DNA from: Paracoccaceae bacterium
GTDB taxonomy: Bacteria; Pseudomonadota; Alphaproteobacteria; Rhodobacterales; Rhodobacteraceae
Direction: 5' to 3'
DNA: 64,000 nucleotides
Assembly: GCA_009842205.1 (NCBI GenBank)
Contig: VYFX01000063.1
Span: 281,199 to 345,198 of the forward strand
Shown here: positions 9,187-17,754 of the stretch, in pieces
How positions within the stretch are numbered: the stretch's first letter is position 1
How the letters are laid out: each line of letters begins with the position of its first letter
The notes under the pieces: generated by a model
What the model was told of the DNA's origin: nothing
Database searches by the model: none
What the model saw: the letters and a program-made list of their open reading frames with translations, nothing else
Translations under genes and position numbers: made by a program

Positions 9187-9990
9187 ATGGAAGTGAAGAT
9201 TATAAATGGCCGGGGAATCAATGTATCCGATGAGGGTAACAAGGATGGTCCTGCATTTGTTCTGGCTAATTCTCTTGGCACTGACTTACGCATTTGGGAC
9301 AGGTTTTTACGAAATTTTCCCCAGAGGTATCGCATTATCAGATTTGATAAGCGAGGTCATGGATTAAGCGATATTTCGGAAAATAACTTCGGTATCGAAG
9401 GGCTTGCTTCTGACATAATAGAAATACTGGATGATAAGCAAATCAGTGATTGTGTATTTGTAGGTGTATCAATAGGAGGATTGATAGGCTTACAGGTTGT
9501 ATTGAATCGACCTGATCTGGTTAAGGCATTTGTTTTTTCGAACTCATCCGCGAAGGTAAGGGATAAAGCATTTTGGAATGATCGTATAAAGATTATTGAG
9601 AAAGTAGGTCTTGATGCCGTTGGAGATTCCATCCTTGAAAAATGGTTCTCGAAAGAATTCCGAAAGAACAAGTCCGAGGAATTACTGGCCTGGAGGAATA
9701 TGCTGACAAGAACCCCACAAAGAGGTTATCTGGATTGTTGTCAAGTATTAAAACACACTGACTTGAGGGGACGGTTAGATGAAGTGAAAGTGGACACGCT
9801 GGTCATTAGTGGTTCCGAAGATGGTGCAATACCACCCGAAGAGGTCATTGAAGGTACCAAGGGTTTGCCCAACGCTGTCCATGAAACCATTATGGGTGCA
9901 GGACATTTGCCTTGTATAGAAAAACCATTGGAATTCAGGGAGTTGATTTTTTCCTTTCTCCTTGAACGGGAATTGGTTAACCGTAATTAA
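9187..9990 (+). CDS. Alpha/beta hydrolase, 3-oxoadipate enol-lactonase-like
   Basis: A 267-residue alpha/beta hydrolase closest in pattern to PcaD, which hydrolyses 3-oxoadipate enol-lactone in the beta-ketoadipate pathway. Visible elements are an oxyanion-side LANSLGTDLRIWD segment, RFDKRGHGLSD, a nucleophile elbow GVSIGG, the acid strand SGSEDGAIPP and the catalytic histidine in GAGHLPCIEKP. ATG 9187 was chosen over an upstream in-frame ATG at 9154 because the conserved first strand starts right after it. No other protocatechuate genes are nearby, so a different ester or lactone substrate is possible. Confidence 0.75.
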   Translation: MEVKIINGRGINVSDEGNKDGPAFVLANSLGTDLRIWDRFLRNFPQRYRIIRFDKRGHGLSDISENNFGIEGLASDIIEILDDKQISDCVFVGVSIGGLIGLQVVLNRPDLVKAFVFSNSSAKVRDKAFWNDRIKIIEKVGLDAVGDSILEKWFSKEFRKNKSEELLAWRNMLTRTPQRGYLDCCQVLKHTDLRGRLDEVKVDTLVISGSEDGAIPPEEVIEGTKGLPNAVHETIMGAGHLPCIEKPLEFRELIFSFLLERELVNRN

Positions 9991-10068
9991 CCATAATCTT
10001 TATTGGACTAGGAGTATAAATCCTTGGAATTGTTTTAACTGTGTCTTCTATTCTTTTCGAAACATCAA

Positions 10069-11307
10069 ATGTCTAAAAACCTGCCCCTGGTATTTGTCCT
10101 GCTGACAGTAACCATAGATGCCATCGGGATAGGAATCATTATTCCGGTGATGCCTGATTTAATTCAGGAAGTCGGTGGAGCGTCAATTGCGGATGCTGCC
10201 CTCTGGGGTGGTGTACTTGCGGCTTCCTTTTCCTTCATGCAATTTCTTTGCGGTCCCACCGTGGGCAGTTTGTCCGATCGCTATGGGCGGCGCCCCGTAT
10301 TATTGATTTCCCTGCTCTTCATGACTCTGGATTACATAATCATGGGGGTAGCTCATGTTATGGTTTTACTGTTTATCGGCAGGGTCGTCGGAGGAATAAC
10401 TGCATCGACACCAGCAACAGTCGGTGCCTATATTGCCGATATCTCGAAACCGGATGAAAAGGCAAAGAATTTTGGATTGATAGGGGCGTGTTTTGGAATT
10501 GGCTTTGTACTTGGTCCACTTTTTGGAGCCTTATTTGCCGAATTTGGCACGAGGGTACCGTTTTTTGCAGCAGCAATAATTGCCTTTGCGAATTTTGTAT
10601 TGGGATATTTTGTATTACCGGAAACGGTTACTGATGAAATCAGACGGCCATTTGAATGGAAAAGGGCCAACCCAATAGGCAGTTTGTATCACATAGGAAA
10701 ACTGCCAGGCCTTAAATTGCTCTTGCTTGTATTCTTTCTCATACAAATTGCCTTTGCCGTTTATCCTGCTGTCTGGTCATTCTATGGTATAGAAAGATTT
10801 GGTTGGGGACCAACCCTGATAGGTGTTTCCCTCGCCTGCTATGGCATCATGCTAGCCTTTGTCCAAGGGTGGGTCATCAGGTTCATTTTGAAGTATCTTA
10901 CCGAGAGACAGACGGTTATATTTGGTTTCTTCTTTGAAATAGTCGGATTCGTGGGTTATGGGGTAATCAAGGAAGAAATATATGCCTTTATCCTGATCCC
11001 ATTCGGAGCACTTGGTGCAGTAGGAATACCTGCCCTTCAGGGCATCATGTCAAGAATTGCTGCTCCCAACCAGCAAGGAGAATTGCAAGGTCTTCTTACA
11101 AGTTTGACTTCATTGGCATTCATTGTTTCTCCCCTCATTATGACAGGAATATTCTACATGTTTGTCGACCCGGAATTTCCAATCTACCTCCCCGGCGCAC
11201 CATTCTTGTTCTCAGCCCTGGTGGCAATTGTTTGTTTTGGATTGATCCAATTTGTCAAGGAGAGTGATTATGGTGGAGAAAAGAAGTTCTACCTTTCACT
11301 GAAGTAA
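10069..11307 (+). CDS. MFS efflux transporter, TetA-like (DHA1)
   Basis: A 412-residue drug:H+ antiporter-type MFS protein. The first helix carries IDAIGIGIIIPVMPDL, characteristic of TetA and related exporters, and loop 2-3 has the motif A sequence GSLSDRYGRRPVLL near residue 66. Motif C-like glycines (GIGFVLGPLFGALF) lie in helix 5. Such proteins export tetracyclines or other amphiphiles, and chromosomal copies in environmental alphaproteobacteria are common without known resistance. No TetR-type regulator is adjacent. It is convergent with the P450 gene. Confidence 0.85.
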   Translation: MSKNLPLVFVLLTVTIDAIGIGIIIPVMPDLIQEVGGASIADAALWGGVLAASFSFMQFLCGPTVGSLSDRYGRRPVLLISLLFMTLDYIIMGVAHVMVLLFIGRVVGGITASTPATVGAYIADISKPDEKAKNFGLIGACFGIGFVLGPLFGALFAEFGTRVPFFAAAIIAFANFVLGYFVLPETVTDEIRRPFEWKRANPIGSLYHIGKLPGLKLLLLVFFLIQIAFAVYPAVWSFYGIERFGWGPTLIGVSLACYGIMLAFVQGWVIRFILKYLTERQTVIFGFFFEIVGFVGYGVIKEEIYAFILIPFGALGAVGIPALQGIMSRIAAPNQQGELQGLLTSLTSLAFIVSPLIMTGIFYMFVDPEFPIYLPGAPFLFSALVAIVCFGLIQFVKESDYGGEKKFYLSLK

Positions 11308-11357
11308 ATCGACCCTGCCCCTTAATTCCTATTGCTTTTGGGTGGCCAAGGTGAAAA

Positions 11358-12542
11358 TCAAGGAGCAACCCAGAGTTCATTAAAGCCATGAAAATGATAT
11401 CTGTCGGAATAGATGGGTTTTCTTGCCAACTTCAGTTTTGGAAAATGTTTGAACAGCTCTCTGAGTGCAATTTTCATTTCCATTCTAGCCAATGGAGCGC
11501 CTACACAAAAATGAACCCCTGCACCCAGTGATACATTGCCAGGGTTTTGACGTTCCGGATAAAATCGGTTGGGGTCGTTGAATGCTATTGGGTCCCGGTT
11601 TGCAGCTGCAAGCAACAACCCAATCTCCTGATCTTTTTTGAAGGTATGATCAAAAACATCCACATCATCCTTGGCGTATCGTTCAAAGATATGGAGAGGT
11701 GGGTCAAACCTAAGCACTTCCTCCACCACCTTGGGAACAAATTCGGGATCATCGAGTTTTGCAACATCCAATCCCTCAACAATTATGGCATTTATTCCAT
11801 TGCCCAAGGCAAATGCCGTCGCTTCATGACCAGCATTCAGCAACAGGATACATGTTGAGACCATTTCATCCATTGACAGATTCTCACCATCAATTTCCGA
11901 TGCCAGCAAGCCTGAAATCAGATCCTCTCCGGGAGAGGTATTTCTGTGATTGATAAGTGAAACCATGAACTCGGTGAATTCAGCAGAAGCTTTTCCAGCC
12001 TGAATCTCCTTGTCCAAGTCCCGGTTTGCCTGATACATGGCTACAATGTCATGGGACCACTTGAGGAGCTGATCGGCCATGGAAGCCTCCACACCCAACA
12101 GTTTGGCAATTACGAGTACTGGTACCTTCTCAGAAAAATTCTTCTGTAATTCTATTTCATCACCTGTCAGATCATTCAGGATGTTCTTCACAATCAGTTC
12201 GATTTCAGGTTCCAGTATGGCGATACTACTGGTGGTAAAAGCCTTGGCAACCAGTTTCCTGAGCTTGGTATGCCGAGGTGGATCAATTTCCAGAAGGGAA
12301 TTCTCCTCGATTTTCAGAAAGGGAGCCAAATGATCCGAGTAAGGACACTTCTTGTCTTCGGGAACTTCTCTCCCCCATTTTCGATCTCTGAGAAAATGGT
12401 TGACCGAACGATGTGAAATGGCGAATACCAGATCATAATCCTTCCAAAATATCAGATCTCCTCCTTCATTGATTTTTTCATAAAATGAGTAGGGGTTTTG
12501 TACAAAGGCTTCTTCAAGCGGGGATTGTGAAAATTTCAGCAT
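11358..12542 (-). CDS. Cytochrome P450
   Basis: A soluble 394-residue bacterial P450 that would hydroxylate a small organic substrate using electrons from a ferredoxin. The I-helix oxygen-activation motif AGHEAT is present, the K-helix ExxR appears as EEVLR, and the heme-binding loop GAGVHFCVGAPLAR supplies the cysteine thiolate. Length matches class I bacterial CYPs. No ferredoxin or reductase gene is adjacent, so redox partners are encoded elsewhere. The substrate is unknown; neighbouring MFS and hydrolase genes are on the other strand and need not be related. Confidence 0.92.
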   Translation of the reverse strand: MLKFSQSPLEEAFVQNPYSFYEKINEGGDLIFWKDYDLVFAISHRSVNHFLRDRKWGREVPEDKKCPYSDHLAPFLKIEENSLLEIDPPRHTKLRKLVAKAFTTSSIAILEPEIELIVKNILNDLTGDEIELQKNFSEKVPVLVIAKLLGVEASMADQLLKWSHDIVAMYQANRDLDKEIQAGKASAEFTEFMVSLINHRNTSPGEDLISGLLASEIDGENLSMDEMVSTCILLLNAGHEATAFALGNGINAIIVEGLDVAKLDDPEFVPKVVEEVLRFDPPLHIFERYAKDDVDVFDHTFKKDQEIGLLLAAANRDPIAFNDPNRFYPERQNPGNVSLGAGVHFCVGAPLARMEMKIALRELFKHFPKLKLARKPIYSDRYHFHGFNELWVAP

Positions 12543-12627
12543 AATAATTTATTGAACACAAACTGAACTAACTGGAGATGGTCAAATTTAATGCAACTCA
12601 AAATCGGCTTTTTTTAACATTTTAAAA

Positions 12628-13044
12628 TCATGCCAAATCTGTCTTTGAAAAATCATTACCCTTGTAGAGAAGTCTGATATCGTATTCATTAGCACAAGCA
12701 TAAGCGAAACAATCGCCAAAATTCAGTTTAGCTTCATGACCTACTATTTTGCCATATCGACCTGCCACCTTGATGGCTAATTTACCAATTTGAGGGCTAA
12801 TTGAAATTTCTTCAGCATTTACACTTTCACAGAACTTATCAATTAATTTCTTTGAAAGTTGAAGTTCTTCTTTCGTTGGTTTGAATTTACCTGAACGTGC
12901 CCGTGCAAATGAAACCACTGCCTCGTATCTAGCCAAAGGTGACACATAAAGTCTTGATTGGTAATCTTCGATACGCCTTACAAAATCTTCAAATCCAGGT
13001 TCTTCATTTAGTATTGAAACGATTGCTGAAGCATCTATGAACAT
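12628..13044 (-). CDS. vapC: VapC-type PIN-domain toxin
   Basis: A 138-residue PIN ribonuclease, the toxin of a type II toxin-antitoxin module that cleaves RNA, often tRNA. Acidic active-site residues are visible: D4 in FIDASAIV, E41, D111 in GDCFAYACA, and D131 and D136 near the C-terminus in GNDFSKTD. Its start overlaps the end of the antitoxin gene by one base, indicating coupled translation from one transcript. Confidence 0.9.
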   Translation of the reverse strand: MFIDASAIVSILNEEPGFEDFVRRIEDYQSRLYVSPLARYEAVVSFARARSGKFKPTKEELQLSKKLIDKFCESVNAEEISISPQIGKLAIKVAGRYGKIVGHEAKLNFGDCFAYACANEYDIRLLYKGNDFSKTDLA

Positions 13045-13289
13045 CAGGAATCACCCCACATTTCATCAGTAAATTTCTTCATGTCAAAATTTGGGTCCGG
13101 CTCCCCAATTAATTTGGCTTGAGCTTGGAGTTCATGTACATGTTCAAGAAGGCTTTTCTCTTTTTTCTTTGCATCTAAGAGAGAGTTTAACCCTAGGCGA
13201 ACGGCCTCTGTCTTGTTTTTTACACCTGTTGTTTTTACAACCTTCTCAGCCAGAATATTTACGGTTTCGTCTCTAATGTATAGTGGCAT
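13044..13289 (-). CDS. vapB: VapB-type antitoxin
   Basis: An 81-residue antitoxin with an N-terminal DNA-binding region (LYIRDETVN, then KTEAVRLGLNSLL) of the kind seen in Rv0623-like VapB proteins. A charged C-terminal tail would wrap the toxin. A GGAG ribosome site lies 9 bases before ATG. It precedes vapC and shares its transcript. A 13-base inverted repeat just upstream of the ribosome site is the likely autoregulatory operator. Confidence 0.88.
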   Translation of the reverse strand: MPLYIRDETVNILAEKVVKTTGVKNKTEAVRLGLNSLLDAKKKEKSLLEHVHELQAQAKLIGEPDPNFDMKKFTDEMWGDS

Positions 13290-13309
13290 ATTGAATTACT
13301 CCATAAAAA

Positions 13310-13352
13310 GAATATCCAAAATAAATATTCTGTATATTCATTTTGGATATTC
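13310..13352. promoter_or_regulatory. vapBC operator, 13-bp inverted repeat
   Basis: Perfect 13-base arms GAATATCCAAAAT (13310-13322) and ATTTTGGATATTC (13340-13352) are separated by 17 bases and lie immediately upstream of the vapB ribosome site. A TTGACA-like -35 box is on the minus strand at 13362-13367, just beyond the distal arm, so the repeat covers the expected promoter core. VapB-VapC complexes typically bind such repeats to repress their own operon; binding here is inferred. Confidence 0.75.
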
Positions 13353-13423
13353 CATTAAAAATGTCAACGGTCCTTTTTATTGATTCCCATTTATTTCAAT
13401 ATCATATTGATTTAAGGACAAGG

Positions 13424-14197
13424 TCAAATACAGCGACCCCCATCAACCTCTAGTATTGAGCCGGTGATGAAATCTGCCTCATCGGAGGAAAGAAACAATG
13501 CCGCTGAAGCAATATCGGAAGGGGTACTAAAGCGACCCAAGGGTATGGAATCCAGAAACTTTTTCCTGCTCTCGGGAGTATCGGGTCCACCCATGAAAGC
13601 TTCCGTCAAACCGGTCTTGCCAATAACAGGAGCAATACCACATACCCTGATGTTGTCAGGAGCCAACTCTACCGCTAGGGATTTTGTCATGGTATTGACC
13701 GCACCCTTGGTTGAATTGTACCAGGTCAGTCCTGGTCGTGGACGAAAACCTGCCGTGGAACTGATATTGATCATTGTTCCTCCACCTAGGTTTCGCCAAT
13801 GTGGAACTATGGCTTGAGTAAAGTTGTAAATGGAAAAGACATTGATTTCGAAGACTTTCCGGAAGGTATCATGATCCACATCCAAAAGGGGTTGGTTTGA
13901 ATGACTCCAGCCAGCATTGTTGACCAGAATATTGATAACGGCCCCAGAACTAAAAACAGTGTGGATTAAGTTTTGTACATCCTCGAAATCACTCACATCA
14001 TTTTTGTATAAATCGATGGAAACCCTCGAACCACTGCTCTCGATTTCCTGCCTTGTCTGATGCAAGCCTTCCTCGTTGAGATCTGTAAGAATCAAATTTG
14101 AACCTTCTTTGGCAAAACGGATGGCAATTTCCTTGCCAAACCCAGAAGCTGCACCCGTAATCAAAGCCGTCTTACCATTCAATCGCATACCATTCAT
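13424..14197 (-). CDS. SDR-family oxidoreductase
   Basis: A 257-residue classical short-chain dehydrogenase/reductase. The cofactor motif TGAASGFGKE lies near residue 15, NNAGWS near 91, the catalytic serine in NISSTAG, and the YNSTKGA triad near 160, ending in the usual LEVDGGRCI. An aspartate after the second strand (LTDLNEEG) favours NAD(H). It is the last gene of the BMP transporter operon and overlaps the aldehyde dehydrogenase by four bases (ATGA), so an alcohol or carbonyl intermediate of the imported solute is the likely substrate. Confidence 0.88.
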   Translation of the reverse strand: MNGMRLNGKTALITGAASGFGKEIAIRFAKEGSNLILTDLNEEGLHQTRQEIESSGSRVSIDLYKNDVSDFEDVQNLIHTVFSSGAVINILVNNAGWSHSNQPLLDVDHDTFRKVFEINVFSIYNFTQAIVPHWRNLGGGTMINISSTAGFRPRPGLTWYNSTKGAVNTMTKSLAVELAPDNIRVCGIAPVIGKTGLTEAFMGGPDTPESRKKFLDSIPLGRFSTPSDIASAALFLSSDEADFITGSILEVDGGRCI

Positions 14198-15657
14198 TCC
14201 CCATAATATTGTACAACCGTTTTAATCTGCGAAAATTCCTTTAATGCTTCCATGCCCTTTTCCCTTCCGTGTCCACTCATTTTGGTTCCACCAAAAGGTA
14301 ATTCCACACCCCCACCAGCTCCATAGCAGTTAATGAATACCTGACCACAATTCAGTTTTCTGGACAATCTTATTTGCCTACTGCCATCACGCGTCCAAAC
14401 ACCGGAAATCAACCCGTATCTTGTTCCATTGGCAATATTTATTGCTTCGGCTTCATCCTTGAATTTGATACAAACCAATACCGGTCCAAAGATCTCCTCC
14501 CGGGCAAGTTTATCATTGGGATCTACAGGACCAATCAGAGTAGGAGGAAAGTAATATCCGGAGGAAGATGCCGATGATGCAATTTCACCTCTGGCAAGGA
14601 TCAAATCCTCATTCAAGCCCTTTAGGTAATTGATTACCCTTTCTTTTTGTTTCAACGAAATCAGCGGCCCCAGATCATGATTCTGATCATATGGTCCAGC
14701 AACAAGTTTTGAGAACCGGGATTGCAACTCACTAACAACCTTGTCATATATGGAATCCTGAATCAGAATTCTTGATCCCGCAGAACAGGTTTGACCGGCA
14801 TTTTGAATAATGGCATTAACGATGATTGGCAAGGCCATCTTCAAGTCGGCATCGCTGAAGACAATCTGGGGTGATTTTCCTCCCAGTTCCAGGGTACAGG
14901 ATATATAGTTCTTGGAAGCCTGAGCCTGGACGGTTGATCCAACTTCGGGTGATCCGGTAAAGGAAAGAAAATTAATGTCTTGATGGGAAGCAAGGGCCGA
15001 TCCGGCCTCCTCGCCCATTCCGGTTACCAGATTGATGGAGCCTTTGGGAAAGCCTGTATCATGGGCCAATTCGGTTAGGGCAATTGGAGTAAGACATGCA
15101 TCTTCGGCAGGTTTGAAAACAACACAATTACCCATCGCCAAGGCAGGAGCCAATGTTCTTCCAAACATCTGCGCGGGATAGTTCCAAGGAATTATATGCC
15201 CGGTTACCCCCAGGGGTTCCCTCATCAACTGAACCTGATAGTCTTGAAGATAGGGAATTGTTTCACCACCAAACTTGTCCGCAGCACCACCATAGAATTC
15301 AAAATACCTTGCTGTTGCTACAATATCTGCATTCGCCTGTTTAAGTGGTTTCCCAGTATCACTGGCTTCCAATTCTGCCAACTGGTTTATGTTGTCCTCG
15401 ATGGCTTTGCCCAATCTGGCAAGCAATCGTCCTCTTTGTACGGGGTTTAAATTGGACCATGCTCCCGTTTCAAAGGCTATACGGGCTGCTTCAACGGCCA
15501 GATCAATATCATTTCCGGTTGAGGCGGGAAGGGATGCCAAGGGTTTGCCCGATGAAGGGCTGTAGGTATCCATATAGTGACCTTCAATCGGATCACACCA
15601 CTCGCCATTGATAAAATTTTGCTTTCGGGGAATTTCGGTTTGGATAGCCATGGTCAC
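14194..15657 (-). CDS. NAD(P)-dependent aldehyde dehydrogenase
   Basis: A 487-residue ALDH that oxidises an aldehyde to the acid. The general-base glutamate is in LELGGKSPQIVF and the nucleophilic cysteine in NAGQTCSAGSR; IPWNYPAQM and the FTGSPEVGS cofactor loop are intact, and the C-terminal GxKMSGHGREKG segment resembles betaine-aldehyde or gamma-aminobutyraldehyde-type enzymes. It is cotranscribed with the ABC importer upstream (31-base gap) and the SDR downstream (4-base overlap). The substrate is not predictable beyond belonging to this catabolic operon. Confidence 0.92.
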   Translation of the reverse strand: MTMAIQTEIPRKQNFINGEWCDPIEGHYMDTYSPSSGKPLASLPASTGNDIDLAVEAARIAFETGAWSNLNPVQRGRLLARLGKAIEDNINQLAELEASDTGKPLKQANADIVATARYFEFYGGAADKFGGETIPYLQDYQVQLMREPLGVTGHIIPWNYPAQMFGRTLAPALAMGNCVVFKPAEDACLTPIALTELAHDTGFPKGSINLVTGMGEEAGSALASHQDINFLSFTGSPEVGSTVQAQASKNYISCTLELGGKSPQIVFSDADLKMALPIIVNAIIQNAGQTCSAGSRILIQDSIYDKVVSELQSRFSKLVAGPYDQNHDLGPLISLKQKERVINYLKGLNEDLILARGEIASSASSSGYYFPPTLIGPVDPNDKLAREEIFGPVLVCIKFKDEAEAINIANGTRYGLISGVWTRDGSRQIRLSRKLNCGQVFINCYGAGGGVELPFGGTKMSGHGREKGMEALKEFSQIKTVVQYYGE

Positions 15658-15688
15658 GTTAATGATAGTCAGCAGTTAACAAAAATCG

Positions 15689-16657
15689 TCACCTCTCCTT
15701 GACATAAGGCTCTCCACCTGCCTTGGGTGGAATGGCCTTACCAACCAGACCTGCCAGAATTACAATGGTCAGAATATATGGCAGCGCCTGCATGAACTGA
15801 ACGGGTATGGTTCCGACACCCTCTATCGTGATATTTTGATACCTGATCGCAATTGCTTCCAGAAAACCGAACAGAAGACAGGCATAAAGGGCATAGGCAG
15901 GGCGCCATTTGGCAAAAATCAAGGCAGCAAGGGCAATGAATCCCTTGCCAGCTGTCATGTCACGGATGAAACCAGCGGCCATACCTGTTGCCAGATAAGC
16001 ACCTCCCAATCCACAAAGCAACCCACAAATCAAAACGGCCCTATATCTGAGGAAAGAAACTGAAACGCCTCCCGTATCAACAGCTTCAGGGTTTTCACCT
16101 ACAGCTCTGAGCCTAAGTCCAAACCTGGTCTTGAACAACAACCACCAGGTAAACGGTACGGTCAACAGCGCAACATAAACCAAAATGGTATGACCCGAAA
16201 GAAGTTCACTGTAAATTGGTCCAAGAAAAGGAATCTTGCCTATCGACTCGGCAAAGGGGAACTCAATGGGCAGGAAGCGGCCATCACCTGAAAGGGATGG
16301 TGTTCTGCCACCCAGACGAAACCAGTTCTGCCCGATCAATGCAGTCATTCCGGATGCCAGGAAGTTTATTGCCACTCCAGAGATCAATTGATTGCCTTGA
16401 AAGGTGATCGAGGCAAACCCGTGAATGGCTGCCAATACCATGGAAGCAGTCAAACCCGCCATCAAACCTAGCCAAACCGAACCTGTCGCTGCAGCAACAG
16501 CTGCGGAAAAGAAAGCGGAAGCCAGCATTTTACCTTCCAGCCCGATATCAAAGATACCTGATCGTTCTGAAAACAACCCTGCCAGACAGGCAAAAATGAG
16601 GGGTGCCGATAACCTGAGCATCGAATCAAGAATCTGAATGATCGTCAGATAATCCAT
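15689..16657 (-). CDS. BMP-type ABC transporter permease 2
   Basis: A 322-residue BPD_transp_2 family inner-membrane permease, mostly hydrophobic, with the family's ERSGIFDIGLEGKML element near residues 30-44. Homologues (YufQ/NupQ-like) pair with a second permease in nucleoside or related solute importers. Its start overlaps the stop of the other permease by one base. The N-terminus matches the family well, supporting ATG at 16657. Confidence 0.9.
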   Translation of the reverse strand: MDYLTIIQILDSMLRLSAPLIFACLAGLFSERSGIFDIGLEGKMLASAFFSAAVAAATGSVWLGLMAGLTASMVLAAIHGFASITFQGNQLISGVAINFLASGMTALIGQNWFRLGGRTPSLSGDGRFLPIEFPFAESIGKIPFLGPIYSELLSGHTILVYVALLTVPFTWWLLFKTRFGLRLRAVGENPEAVDTGGVSVSFLRYRAVLICGLLCGLGGAYLATGMAAGFIRDMTAGKGFIALAALIFAKWRPAYALYACLLFGFLEAIAIRYQNITIEGVGTIPVQFMQALPYILTIVILAGLVGKAIPPKAGGEPYVKER

Positions 16658-17754
16658 CAGTTTTGCTTCGTATTAAGTTTCATGAATATCTTTCCAATGG
16701 GAACCCGTACCAGATTTTCCAAGGCACCTGTAAACAGGATTACCAAAGCCTGTATGACAACAATCATTTCCCTGGAAACGGCTGGCATTTCAAATTCAAG
16801 TTCGGCACCACCCTGGTAAAGGACACCAAACAAGACCGCAGCCAAGAAAACGCCAAGCGGATGAGACCTTCCCATCAGGGCAGCGGCAATGCCCACAAAA
16901 CCAGCTCCTTGCACCGAATCAATCAACAGTCGTTCGGCTTCCCCCATAACCGAATTGATGGACATCATTCCGGCAAGCCCCCCGGACACAAGCATTGAAA
17001 CCATGATGATCTTAAAGGGGGAAATACCTGCATAAACGGCAGCTGTCTCACTCCAGCCAAAGGCCCTTATGGCGTATCCCATACGGGTTCTCCAGATGAA
17101 TAGCCAAATCAGGAAACAGGCCAATACTGCAAGTAGGAAAGTGATATTCAATGGTGGAGATTTTGGGAAGGCCATTCCAAACCAGCCAAAGATATCATGG
17201 GCTGAGGGGAGGTTCGAACCTGCAACGAATTTAGCTGATTCCGGTGCCATTTGACCCTTGGGTTTAAGGACATGGACAAGCAAATAAACCATCATGGAAT
17301 AGGCAATGAAGTTGAACATGATGGTCGTGATGACGATATGGCTACCCCGTTTGGCCTGAAGATAGGCTGGAATCGCTGACCAAGCAGCACCAAAAAGAGC
17401 TGCTGACATTATGGCAACCGGAAAGGCAATGGTCCAATGTGGCCAGTCAATGAACAAACAAACGAGTGCGGTACCAAGCCCACCAACCATGGCCTGACCT
17501 TCACCACCAATATTGAACATTCTGGCATGGAAGGCTACAGCAACGGCCAATCCGGTAAAAATGAAATTCGTGGCATAATATAAGGTATAACCAAGCCCGT
17601 AAGCTGAGCCGAGAGAGCCATTGATTATGATTTGCATGGCTCGGAAGGGGTTTTCGCCAATGTAGACAACCACCAGTCCAGAAATCATGAAGGCAAGAAA
17701 CAGGTTGATTAGCGGGATCAGTGCCAGATCGACCCATTTGGGTAAATTCTTCAT
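16657..17754 (-). CDS. BMP-type ABC transporter permease 1
   Basis: A 365-residue BPD_transp_2 permease with an N-terminal membrane helix, the conserved MFNIGGEGQAMVGG segment and an EAA-like region (GFVGIAAALMGRSHPLG). Together with the neighbouring permease it would form the heterodimeric channel of a BMP-family importer (YufP/NupP-like). Its first four bases overlap the stop of the ATPase gene (ATGA), showing tight coupling. Confidence 0.9.
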   Translation of the reverse strand: MKNLPKWVDLALIPLINLFLAFMISGLVVVYIGENPFRAMQIIINGSLGSAYGLGYTLYYATNFIFTGLAVAVAFHARMFNIGGEGQAMVGGLGTALVCLFIDWPHWTIAFPVAIMSAALFGAAWSAIPAYLQAKRGSHIVITTIMFNFIAYSMMVYLLVHVLKPKGQMAPESAKFVAGSNLPSAHDIFGWFGMAFPKSPPLNITFLLAVLACFLIWLFIWRTRMGYAIRAFGWSETAAVYAGISPFKIIMVSMLVSGGLAGMMSINSVMGEAERLLIDSVQGAGFVGIAAALMGRSHPLGVFLAAVLFGVLYQGGAELEFEMPAVSREMIVVIQALVILFTGALENLVRVPIGKIFMKLNTKQN

